The position numbers were made by a program, and so were the translations under genes. From Branchiostoma floridae (Eukaryota > Chordata > Leptocardii > Amphioxiformes > Branchiostomatidae), in the NCBI RefSeq assembly GCF_000003815.2, contig NC_049997.1, positions 6,473,204 through 6,537,203 of the forward strand: a DNA stretch of 64,000 nucleotides. The letters run 5' to 3'. This document shows, piece after piece, positions 24,780 to 35,600 of the stretch (its first letter is position 1; every line of letters starts with the position of its first letter). The notes below the pieces were generated by a model. That model ran no database searches, had not been told where the DNA came from, and saw nothing but the letters and a program-made list of their open reading frames with translations.

Positions 24780-25844
24780 AAGTTTTCAACCAATAAAGGC
24801 AAATCATACAGAGCAGGATCAAAATAAGCAAATATACGTGTATGCCATGTATTGCAAGAAAATGTGAAAAAAATATTAGAATGTTCCAAAGTCAAAGAAG
24901 AAGTGAAAGAACAAAAATTGAGAATCTATTGTTCAGTATACTATATTCTGTGTGTTCAGTCATTTGTTCAACCTTCCTGACCACTTAGATTTCATAATGA
25001 AAGTAAAGTTTTTTGGGGGGGTCAACCTTTTTTTTTACTTTTCTTCTTTGCCCGCTCGCATCAGTTTTGCCAATTTTTGGGGTTCCAAGAGGACGTCATC
25101 CATATCATCAAGTCAACATGGCCTTAGCATGCTCTCGTCAATCGTCAGTTATATGTACACAATGATCTCTTTTGTTTGATGTTGTTGTATTATCTGCTCT
25201 CACAATAAACTGGATATTGAGTAAGTAACCGTTACAGTCATGAAATGATGTAACCTGTATAAAGTACAGTGGATTTATTCCTGTACTTACTGAAAGGTCC
25301 ATCTGTTGAGGAGTATAAGTATATTTTAACAAGGGACCCTAATTCTTGTGTTAGACTGAATGTCTGGAGATATTTCTTAATGATCATATAAATCACGAGA
25401 ATTATAGTTTATGGATAGGGGAAAATTGATATGATCTCAGAGATATCAATTAAAGATTACAAACAGAATCATTGTCTTGCATCAACAGATTTTATTGTGT
25501 GGAATTTGTGACTCAAATAGAGTGTTCCAATCGATCTTACCCTTCCAGAGTGGCATGGCACATGGTGGAAGTCTTCAGCTCTGCTGTGAATTTTGGAGCG
25601 TTGGATACAGGTCTGTTCCTCTATACCGTGCTGACCGTCAGTACAATCCTGTCCGTGACGCCAATGTTATGTTCTTGCTCCATGAATTGTAAAGAACTGG
25701 CCGCACACTAGACATTTTTAAGAGCTACATGGTTTATTGTCCTTCCTCCAGGATTCTTTGCACCAGAATGAGGTAACAGGACTAGTCTACTTCTAAAATA
25801 GGGGTGTTTGAGTAGGAGTGATCACATGGTTCACAGTAGGTTCA

Positions 25845-26150
25845 TAACACAGGGGGTATGCTCCCCGGGAAAAATTTTGAAATCTTGACCCTCTGAAATG
25901 CTACTTCCTGAATTTTTCGGCACATTTTCCCGACAGACTAAGCTAGGTTAACGACATTTTCATCAAAATTGCACATGGTTATAGCTTACAGGACTGAGAG
26001 CGACGACCTCCACCCTCGAAATACTAGTACCATTTCGAGGTCGGAAGGCACGAGCTGTTGTAAGATATTATATAGTCCGAGAAAATTTTGAAATCTGGAC
26101 CGTCTGAAATGCCATTTCCTGCGTTTTGAAGGACAAGTTTTGCTGGCAGA
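25845..26150 (+). repeat. dispersed non-coding repeat, second locus
   Basis: Two tandem-like blocks contain gaaaattttgaaatct, gaccctctgaaatgc or gaccgtctgaaatgc, and ttcctg. They are related to 19020-19190 and 30480-30930. Non-coding. 25521-25840 and 26151-26370 show nothing I recognise. Confidence 0.45.
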
Positions 26151-26369
26151 TTCTATTAGGAAGGAAAGTTTTTATGGGCGACGACTATCGTTTTTATCCC
26201 GATCAAAACTCAAATACGACGCACTTCAGCCAACGAACACGTAGTTTGACAAGGCATGGCATACTTTAGCGTCAACTACGGCGTAGTTCACACAAATGGC
26301 TCTAATACGATTTGACTTTTCCATGTACGCCATAGTTGCTTGCAGTACGGTCTGACTCAACAATGACAT

Positions 26370-29300
26370 TTTAACTTCGAGGTGCTTAAGATCAGATCTT
26401 TGGTATCCACGATGAAGTTCAGTGTTCTATGCGTAACTGAGACTTGGCTAAGTAGTGAAATTGTTGACCGTGATATCGAACTGGAAGGGTACCAGGTGTA
26501 CCGCAAAGACAGGAACAGACATGGAGGTGGCGTCATGATGTATGTCAGTGATTCTCTGTACACGACAAGACGTGGTGATCTTGAGAATGACGAGATAGAA
26601 TCTATCTGGTGTGATGTGACCAAAGCCAATACCAATCTCTTAATCAATTGTTCATATCGCCCGCCATCAGCAGATGACACATTCTTTGACCTATTCGAAA
26701 CTCAGATTCAGAAAGCAACGGACCAAGCACATGCTGTTAAAGTGATCCTCGGAGATTTCAATGCAAAGAACAGCAACTGGCTTAACAGCAACACAACTGA
26801 CAACCCGGGACGTCAACTTGACAACATTTTCATGAACCATGGTCTAGAACAGGTGCTTCACGAACCGACCCGTGGGAGGAACTTGTTGGACCTGATTGTC
26901 ACCTCCCATCCAGTAATGTGTCACCAAACGGGCACCTTAGCTCCCCTTGGTGACTCTGATCATCTTGCAACAGCAACTGCGCTCAACCTAAAGGCAAACC
27001 ACCACAGCGGAAAACGCCTCGTCTGGTTGTATAGCAAGGCGAACATTGAAACCCTTCACCAACACATTGCAGCCGCCCCCTGGGATATCAACCACGTTTT
27101 TGACTCCATGGACGACATCTGGGATTCATGGTACAACATGTTCATTGCCATATGCAAACAACACATCCCTCACAAGTTTGTCTCTACCACTAGGACAGCA
27201 AAGCCCTGGATACATTCTAACAAAGAGATCAAAACAGCTATCCGTAGAAAACACCGCTTACACTCCAGAGCGAAACGGATAAATACTGAGGTAACGTGGG
27301 CCACCTACAGAAGACAAAGAAATCTAGTGACTGCACTCACAAGAAGGGCCGAGTCAGCTTACATTGAGGAACTCGTGAATGATGTGGAGACTGGCAACAC
27401 CAGGCGATTCTTCACATATGCTAAATCTGCTCTGGGAAATACCTCAACGGGTATCCCAGCTCTTAAAGTCGGTTCAGCCATACTGGAGACTCCGGAAGAA
27501 AAGGCTAATGCCCTGAACAATTTCTTCATAAACCAGACTGATCTTCCCGCTAGGAATGACCCAGCTCCAACATTCCACCCGACAACTGTCCCGGGAACAG
27601 TCTTGGATTCTGTTCAGCTGTCAGTTGAGGAAGTACGACAACAACTAAGTTCTCTGAAAGTCGGAAAGTCATGTGGACCCGACGAAATATCCCCCAGGCT
27701 CTTACGTCTAGTAGCAGATCCGATCTCAGCTCCTCTAACCTGCCTGTATAACAAATCTCTCCAACTCGGGCAGGTACCTTCGGAATGGAAAAAAGCTAAC
27801 GTAACCCCCATTCACAAAGCCGGTAGCCGCCACCTCTCAAACAACTACAGGCCTATATCACTACTGAGCGCAGTGTCAAAGGTTATGGAAACCCTGGTGA
27901 ACAAACGTCTAATTGCCCATATAAACCCGATACTGACTGACCACCAAAGCGGATTTAGACCACTTGACAACACCGCACTGCAGCTGTGCCGACTAATGGA
28001 GGAATGGACCGACGCCATGGATAGAGGACAAATTGTAGGCTGCGTATTTCTTGACCTCCGAAAGGCCTTTGACAAGGTCTGGCACGCAGGACTTCTTGCT
28101 AAATTAAAAGCATACGGGATTAATGGCCCCATGCTCAACTGGTTCACCAGCTATCTCTCCGATAGACGACAACGTGTCGTCATTCAGGGAGTAGGCTCCG
28201 AATGGAAGTCTCCATTAGCCGGAGTGCCGCAAGGATCCGTCCTCGGACCGACACTTTTTATACTTTACATCAACGATCTGGCCACTAGCCTTACACAGTG
28301 TCAAACAAACCTATTTGCCGACGATACATCACTGTCTTCTTGCCACCGCTCTATCGACAGCGTAGTCGCATCACTAAACAGTGAGTTGAGCTCTGTGTCA
28401 ACCTGGCTTTCAAAATGGAAACTAGAGGCTAATATAGACAAGTGCAAAGTCATGTTTATTACGTCTCGCGCCCTTCCTCGATCGATTCCTCCTGTGATCC
28501 TAGGAGGAACTGTTTTACAGGTTGTCACCAGTCATAAACACCTAGGCGTCACTGTCACAAATACCCTGTCCTGGTCAACACACGTAGAGATCATCTCAAC
28601 AAAGGCTAGGCGATCATCCGGACTACTATGTGCTCTACGGAAGAAGATTCCGAAGAATCTACTTCTCAGGCTATACACTATGATCACAAGACCAAGTCTA
28701 GAGTATGCTGACATTGTCTGGGCCGGCCTTACCAAACGTGACCAAAAGATCCTGGAATCTGTCCAGTACCAAACCACCAGGATTATCAGTGGTCACTTCG
28801 GACTACCGTACCCTTCATACGAACGTCTCTACTCCGAACTATCCCTACCGTCACTACAGTACCGACGCAAGTTCCATACGGCAGTAACCATGTACAAACT
28901 GTTGAATGGACGTTGCCCCCCACACCTGCAAAGTCTGCTTCCTCATGCACGAGCGTCTGCTATCGACTCCCGCTACCCCCTAAGAAACAGTGAACATTTG
29001 ACTACTCCTGCATACAAGACTACACGATCTCAGAGAACATTTGTGAGCAGAGCAATTTCCCTCTGGAACTCTCTCCCCAGTAGTACCCGTACAGCTAGCA
29101 CCATCAGCTCCTTCAAAAATAGACTGCGCACGTCGCCTGATAACAAATACTCTGTAAACGCTTGATAAAAAAAAAAAATTATGATAAAGCATATCATAGT
29201 TTCCTAATAGTCATTGTATTACTGATAGTAGCTATTGATGGCAACAACTACTGTTCCTACTGAACGATCTGCACTGTAGAACGTATACATTATAGCGTTC

Positions 29301-29595
29301 AAACGTGTTAATCGCTGACTAACTAGCCTTATATAGATAACCGAGTAATATCATTTGTATCATAGACTGACATTCTAGATCGTACGACTGCTAGTCAAGC
29401 TGTAAACACGGATCACCTCTGTAGTCAAAGTTACATGTATCGTTAATACTGTTGTATATTGTATACTATTGTATAACGTATATTGTAATGTTACCAGGGC
29501 TAGCCCTTGATAATAGCCTCAGGCTAGTTGGGTAGCCCTGGCTGTATTTCTCATGATTATACAGCCGAATAAATCAAATCAAATCAAAAAATCAA
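26370..29595 (+). mobile_element. non-LTR retrotransposon (CR1/L2-like), 5'-truncated
   Basis: The body of the element is the long ORF at 26382-29165. A 3' UTR of about 425 bp follows, with a hairpin-forming ccagggctagccc..gggtagccctgg stretch and a gaataaatcaaatcaaatcaaa tail. The 5' edge is set where the endonuclease frame begins, and the true 5' end of the element is missing. I cannot identify a target-site duplication. It sits between the two AKR paralogues, in the same orientation. Confidence 0.85.
26382..29165 (+). CDS. LINE polyprotein: APE endonuclease, reverse transcriptase, C-terminal domain (927 aa open)
   Basis: Encodes the machinery for target-primed reverse transcription. The N-terminal apurinic-type endonuclease shows CVTETWLS (catalytic Glu), GDFNA (Asp/Asn) and GDSDHL (Asp/His). 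The first Asn motif is lost, because the frame starts about 25-30 residues inside the domain. The reverse transcriptase follows (about residues 430-700): SCGPDEISPRLL, YRPISLLSAVSK, FLDLRKAFDKVWH, GVPQGSVLGP and the catalytic FADDT. The C-terminus has YADIVWAGL, the iiSG region, and FVSRAISLWNSLPSSTR. There are no internal stops, so insertion was recent relative to the other LINE debris. The first codon used is an in-frame GTG-type start near the truncation. The natural start is missing. Confidence 0.9.
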   Translation: MLKIRSLVSTMKFSVLCVTETWLSSEIVDRDIELEGYQVYRKDRNRHGGGVMMYVSDSLYTTRRGDLENDEIESIWCDVTKANTNLLINCSYRPPSADDTFFDLFETQIQKATDQAHAVKVILGDFNAKNSNWLNSNTTDNPGRQLDNIFMNHGLEQVLHEPTRGRNLLDLIVTSHPVMCHQTGTLAPLGDSDHLATATALNLKANHHSGKRLVWLYSKANIETLHQHIAAAPWDINHVFDSMDDIWDSWYNMFIAICKQHIPHKFVSTTRTAKPWIHSNKEIKTAIRRKHRLHSRAKRINTEVTWATYRRQRNLVTALTRRAESAYIEELVNDVETGNTRRFFTYAKSALGNTSTGIPALKVGSAILETPEEKANALNNFFINQTDLPARNDPAPTFHPTTVPGTVLDSVQLSVEEVRQQLSSLKVGKSCGPDEISPRLLRLVADPISAPLTCLYNKSLQLGQVPSEWKKANVTPIHKAGSRHLSNNYRPISLLSAVSKVMETLVNKRLIAHINPILTDHQSGFRPLDNTALQLCRLMEEWTDAMDRGQIVGCVFLDLRKAFDKVWHAGLLAKLKAYGINGPMLNWFTSYLSDRRQRVVIQGVGSEWKSPLAGVPQGSVLGPTLFILYINDLATSLTQCQTNLFADDTSLSSCHRSIDSVVASLNSELSSVSTWLSKWKLEANIDKCKVMFITSRALPRSIPPVILGGTVLQVVTSHKHLGVTVTNTLSWSTHVEIISTKARRSSGLLCALRKKIPKNLLLRLYTMITRPSLEYADIVWAGLTKRDQKILESVQYQTTRIISGHFGLPYPSYERLYSELSLPSLQYRRKFHTAVTMYKLLNGRCPPHLQSLLPHARASAIDSRYPLRNSEHLTTPAYKTTRSQRTFVSRAISLWNSLPSSTRTASTISSFKNRLRTSPDNKYSVNA

Positions 29596-30234
29596 AACGA
29601 GGCCAATACGTTGACTTTTTTAAAATGCCACAAGTATCGAATTTCCGCCATATGCCAATATAAAATCATAATATGTCCTCGTCAATTGTGCAAATCATGT
29701 ATTTGTACAAATGATACCTAACGATACCTAACGATATATCTCCCTTCTCAGCTACAAATGTCAAATGTATGAGAGTTACATGTATGAGAGTCCTTATACA
29801 TGCGTGCGACTATGGAATGTATTAGGATATATTATAAAAACGATGCATTATACAAGTTAGATCCTGATTTGCACAATGTGTATTTACGTTTCCCACTGAC
29901 CTTTGACATTTGGCCTTAAGTCAATAAGTGAGAGACAGGTGAAAAGGTTAGGTAGGATCTACAGACAACGTCTGACAGGTTAACCGGTTAGACAGCATTT
30001 ACAGATCACTTGTAACCCGGACAGGTCAGCGCTGCAAGCTTGAGGATCTCTCACGCTGTCACCGAAGTTGACACTGTCACAGGTGGGAATTCGAACATAT
30101 TTACAGTCCAGATTCCAGGTGAAGGAATCAAGCTGTCTTTTGTCGCCGTGAACAGGGTTTGAAAAGCTTCATATCATGCAAGTTATCACACATACACGTA
30201 GCTGTTGTTTTCTGATGTCTCTTGATTATATATA

Positions 30235-30470
30235 AGAGGGTCTGCATGCTCTTTTCCGTAAGGCGTAGGCAGGCCTTTTAATTTCGCGTAATTCGTAGGG
30301 AAGCTATTTTATTTCACGTAATTCGTAGTGAGGATGGAAATTTGACTGTAAAGTGTAGCCAGTGTATTTCACGTAAAGCGTAATCTAGCCTAAAAATTTC
30401 ACGTAAAGCGTAATCTAGCCTAAAAATTACCCGTAAATCGTAGCCTGGTCTCCCAAATTTCACAAGTCGA
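30235..30470. repeat. degenerate tandem repeat with core acgtaaagcgta
   Basis: About six or seven units of roughly 30-35 bp built on tttcacgtaa(a/t)(g/t)cgta. The best pair is ttcacgtaaagcgtaatcta, occurring twice near 30370-30420. It is related to the array at 32125-32260. 29596-30234 shows no gene. Confidence 0.65.
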
Positions 30471-30479
30471 AGGGTAGTC

Positions 30480-30930
30480 TACCAGTGAATTTAGCCCCTC
30501 AAAACACGGGAAATTGCGTTTCAGATGATCAAGATTTCAAAATTTCCCTTGCAAATCCTTTCACATTCGGTCATCGACAAGCCAAAATATTTATCGGGGG
30601 CCTCGCCCTCACCTTTTGCCGTTAATAGGAATGTTATTGAAGGTAGCTAGCTTAGTCTGGCAGCAAAATTTGCCTATCAAAATGCAGGAAATATCATCTT
30701 TGGGTTCAAGATTTCAAAATTTCCATGGTCCTCCCGTTGCGCCGCCTCGTGCCTTTGGCGCTCGAAATGCTGAAAATATGTTGGGGATGTGACGTGTCAA
30801 CCTCAAACACCTTTTTTGCTGATAGAAATGTCATTAGACTTAGCTTTATATAATATCCATCAAATCAAAATTTTCTTACAAAAACTCAGGACGCGGCGTT
30901 TCAGGGGGTAAGGATTTCAAAATTTTCCCG
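30480..30930 (+). repeat. dispersed non-coding repeat, third locus (about three modules)
   Basis: Three modules carry the sequence cgtttcag..g.tcaagatttcaaaattt and, in two, the neighbouring gcctttggcgctcgaaatgc or a similar block. Same family as 19020 and 25845. Confidence 0.5.
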
Positions 30931-30959
30931 GACTTCCCTTCCCCACTATTATTTTTGTG

Positions 30960-31245
30960 ACATGACCAAAGAATTGTTTCTAGAGTATTCGCTTTTTTAT
31001 TATGTTTATTAAGTAGTGATCCGCTCCCAGCCCTTCTAACAGAGTCTTTTATGCGATGGTCAGTTCGCAGTATTCTGTAGCACTTCATCTCCAGGACCTG
31101 GATTCTGCGGCTGTCACTGGCGTGTAGCCCTGACTCATAGTCATAAGTTACCACGTACACATAACACGGGCAGTGCTTACAGGTTACATCTAGAGTTCGG
31201 AGGGCTGCACGAGCTGTTTCTAGGCGTATACTGACAGCTAAGCTG
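30960..31245 (-). mobile_element. LINE RT C-terminal remnant
   Basis: The minus frame reads YDYESGLHASDSRRIQVLE then MKCYRILRTDHRIKDSVRR. It resembles the YG.E.WTLt....RRiqafEmkCyRr.L.i....h.tN..Vrr segment following many LINE reverse transcriptases. The frame is mutated and its ends are unrelated. 31246-32120 shows no gene. Confidence 0.65.
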
Positions 31246-32124
31246 GCTATTTGTTCTATTGTGTAGGGCATGAAGTACTTAGGTCCTGAGAATTGTAGTT
31301 GTTCTTCTCGTCAGGTGGCTGTTACTTGAATGGGTCTCTTGGTTACAGCCATTATATAAACATTCTTCCAAAATTGCCCCTAATTGCCATGCCCCCCGTG
31401 ACCTAATACTGGTAATTTACTTGCACAAAACCCTGAACTGTGCATCGAGTGGTCACTTGCAGCCACAGTTTTCTCAATATCATAAATCAAAACATGCCTA
31501 TCATTTCGGGTTTAACTTTCTGGTGGCCTGTGTAACGTCACTGTGTGACATGAAAACGTTCAACACGAGTACTATCCAGATACGTTAAGTTGTTGAAAAT
31601 TTCCATCTAATTACGGACAGACTACTATAGTTACATATGCAAAAGGCTATTATCTCCTTCATTCGTGATTCATAATCACCGGTCTGACCAGTTTTTAGGC
31701 ATAAAGGCAGCTCCGAGTCCTACTTCCTACATACCAGACCATCTAAATCTACACGGGCTGTTCTCGGCATTGACAGGTAAAACTGCAGTCAAACGTTTAT
31801 CTTCACTATTTGTTTGCATTGTAGTAGTTTCGTACTCTACAGAACGTTTAAATCGGTAACACCAATTCGGTAACATTTGTAACTTGTTCTTTATGTATCC
31901 GGATTTTCTTGTCCGGCTTAACTTGGTCACTCCCAATCCCTACATCCGAATGCCTGAGAATGCAGAGAATGAGTTAAAGCCTGTGTAGGCTTACGTGTGT
32001 TCATAACAACACCTACATGTATCTACTCGTTGATTTGTATTTTAGTCAATAACAGAAAAAGCAAGACAGAACATTCAGGCCGACTCTAGTATGTGGTTCA
32101 TCTTTACGCTTGACAGGAAAATTG

Positions 32125-32260
32125 GGCAACATCTTTAAATAGCGTAAACCGTTGCCAGCCTTTCTGAAATTAGCGTAAAACGTTGCCGGCCTTCGTGAAT
32201 TTAACGTAAAGCGTTGTCGACCGTCCCGAATTTAACGTAAAGCGTTGTCATGACCCTCCA
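32125..32260. repeat. about 36-bp tandem repeat, four units, core aacgtaaagcgttg
   Basis: Units read (a/t)agcgtaaa.cgttgcc.gcctttc.gaattt. Four are recognisable at 32131-32255. Shares its core with the 30235-30470 array. Confidence 0.7.
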
Positions 32261-32689
32261 TTCAGACCCTCATATAAAGCGACCAAACCTTGCCCTCAGG
32301 GAATTCTTCTGGTTTAAAATGGCGATACGCTCGAATGTTTATCTTGTTCTCGGTGTAGTGTATTTGGGAGAGATACTTGTAGTGTCACGGTGTCAGGTAT
32401 AAATTGGTGGGGTAAGACGCTGTAGTCCAGACACAAACCACGCGTGGTTTCAACAAAGGGGCGTGGTCCATGGGTTGTTTTATTTATATGAAAACTCTTT
32501 TTTATAAAAAGCATTTAAACTGACATTACCTTTCCCACATTGAAATCGTCCTATGATTATTATGAAATGTGAAGATCATTAGTTGTCCTGAAGTGAAAGT
32601 CAGGTTAGAAAAAATCTTGCTATTGATATGCATATGGTATTCCATTTCCAGGTACTGTCATTCAAGTCTGAAAAGTCTGAGTTGCAGAC

Positions 32690-35600
32690 ATGGCCTGGCC
32701 TGCTGTGAGGCTGTGTATGGGGGCGTCCATGCCACTGCTGGGTCTGGGGACATGGCGAGTAAGTCTGAGCACATCACATAACCTTTTACACATTTGTGAA
32801 TCTGGCTTGATTTTGCTACTTTCACTATCAGCCTAATATTGTCAATGCAATGGCCTAGTGGGTAGAGTGTTCGCCTTGCATTCGGAAGGTCGTGAGTTCG
32901 ATCCCGACCGAGTCATACCAAAGACTATAAAAATGGTACATGCTGCTTTCTCTGCTTAGCACTCAGCATTCGGGAAAGAGTATGGAAGTTGAACACACAC
33001 CACTACCAGTGGACTAGCCCCCTGCTGTAGTGATTGCGTTGTGTGTGGCCCAGGGCTAACGAAACAGAGATGGGCACCGCCCTATGCGCCAGAAATGGGC
33101 ACTGTCTTGGCGCGGGAAGGGTTTAACTTAACTTTTTAACTAATATTGTCAGGGTTCTCGCCAGGGCAGTTGAGCATACCCAGATCCCCTACGGCCACAT
33201 GATTTTTTTGGCCCCTACACAGTCTCTCTCTCTCTTTCGCTTTCTCTCTCTCCTTAAATTCTCTCTGAGTCTCCTCCCCAGCTCCCACCATCTCTACCTC
33301 ACTCACTGACACGTCACGAACACACAAACACACACACACACACAGACACAGACACATTCACACACATACACACACTCCTTTTTTTACTCAGCATTCCTAT
33401 TAATTTTGTCTTTATTCTGACTGCTATTTAAGATGGTGCATCAGTGCTATCATCAATGTATCAATACTTTCCAGGCTAAACAGAATGAGTGTTACCAGGC
33501 CGTGAAGACAGCTCTCCAGATGGGTTACCGACACATCGACACGGCTGAGTATTACCAGAATGAAAAGGAGATCGGTCAAGCTCTCCTGGAGCAGTTCACA
33601 TCAGGACTGAAGAGGGAAGAAGCGTTTGTAACAAGCAAGGTTTGAAAAATCACATTTAATTTCTCAGCCATACAACTTAATCAGGCCTTCTCATTCTTAG
33701 TACAAAATTGAATCACATGTTGATAATTGTCAAAGAATGCTTTCAGACCTGAGTACTACCCGGTAGTAGTGCAAGTTTAACTCAACATATATATATAATA
33801 GTCATATTCATATGCTTGTTAGTAGAAGACCTTACAAAAGTTGCTACTTTTATTGTGTCAATAAAGATTACTACTACCGTATTACTACATGTATATCTGA
33901 GGGTAGGGGAGATACAATATAGTCAAGAACAATAAATTTCTGGTTTCATTCATCACATCTGTCTTCAAAAAGGGGATGCACTTAATCTGTCAATTGATTA
34001 TGATTGCAAGAAAGGGAATAACAGACCACAGCTGGGGTTGCAATGTGGGGGGGTGTGGTTCAGCAGGTGGGGCTAGTTCATTTCTTATTGCTTGGGGTTC
34101 TATTTAGGTGGGGACAGTCCATTTCATGCTGCAGGAGGCACTGTTCAGGGGTGGATACAGTCCATTTCTTCCTGCAGGAGGGACTGTTTAGGTGGGACAG
34201 TCCATTTCTTCTTTCAGGATTGAGTGTTCAGGTTGGGACAGGCCATTTCTAACTGCCCCACCTCCTTGCCGCACCCATACTACAAGGGCTGTATGTGTTC
34301 ACACCTGCCTTTGACATTACCTAGCTACAGTTTCACCAGACATTACTTACACTTAAAAGCGAAGCTGTGTGTAGGTGTGTGCACATACTTATCTCTAGTT
34401 TTAATGTTTAGTTGTGGAACACCCGGCACCACCCTGATGACGTCCTGCCAGCCTGTCAGAGGAGCCTAACCGACCTGGGACTAGACTATCTGGACCTGTA
34501 CCTCATGCACTTCCCGGTGGCCTATGCGGTAAAGATCCTGGCAGCTTCTATTTTGACGAAATGTTTCAACAGTTTTACAGAACTAAGTTTGCTACTTGGT
34601 GAGCTTTTGAGACACACTCTGTCTCTTTTTTACCTGGTAGATCTTGTCTTGGAGTTCTCTTCTCACATAACTAACGTATGAAAATTTTTCCCTGTTTCAG
34701 TCCTAAAAATTAGGGTCGGTAGGTAGGGATTATATTTTTTCTTTGATTCTTTTTAGACTAGTGATACAATGCAGTTGAATTAAGCAAGACTGAAATGCAC
34801 GAGGACACTTATATTTTCAAACTTTAGTTTTTTGCATAATGGTTACAAGTCCGTGGATACATTTTTATCCTGCCACAAATATAAGAGTTGTCTTATACTT
34901 CAGGGAATAGTGATCTGCATTAAGTAGAATTTAAGTTTTTTTGTGGGGGACTAAATTGGTACTCAGAATTTTGTTACTTGCCACAAAGTATATATCATGA
35001 TAATGAATACCAAATGTGTTTGACTATAAGTTATCACAGCCACTGACTGAGAACTCAAATTGTTTTTGTTTACTCTGCATGTTGCTGTTTGTTTCTTCCA
35101 GAGGGGAGACAACTTTCTTCCATATGATGACAAGGGACAGGCTCTTACAATGGACATCCACTTCATGGATACATGGAAGGTGGCATCATTATACTCAATA
35201 AGATTATCAAGACAATAAAGCTTTATGAGGAAAAGTTATGTTGTGTTTCAACTTATAGTCCTGAAAAACATTGAGTTGATAGGTTAGGATTCTCTCTTTT
35301 CTTTAAATTTAGATTTTTGTTGAAATGATCCAACAAATACTAAATTAACATTGTAAAAAAGGAATACATCAAAACACTTGTATTTTTAACATTATATTGT
35401 AATTATACAATCACATATTATACATTGTATGTGCATATCAATGAAGTTCAATACATATTCTTACATCAACTGTTCACAGCTGTAAAATACAGGAAGTATG
35501 TGTAGAGAGGTCCAGGAATACAGTTAGTAGCAGTTACGTTTCCGATGTATTACTACTTTACTACTTGAATTGTTTCAGCTGCAATTTTTAACACAACATC

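Larger units (their letters stand above)
18875..25520 (+). repeat. segmental duplication, copy A
   Basis: Sequence from the ggtttcaac..ggggcgtggtccatggg block (about 18890) to the atcattgtcttgca..caaca block (about 25480) recurs in order at about 32430-39090. Start codons are 13,349 bp apart. Exons are nearly identical. Introns are alignable but carry independent insertions and repeat expansions. Confidence 0.85.

Noticed and set aside
30876..31271. 131-aa minus-strand gene
   Set aside because: Matches the post-RT region of LINEs and is degenerate; called a LINE remnant.
32851..32915. tRNA gene with A and B boxes
   Set aside because: It is the head of a SINE: no matching acceptor stem, and the body and TSD show a retroposon.
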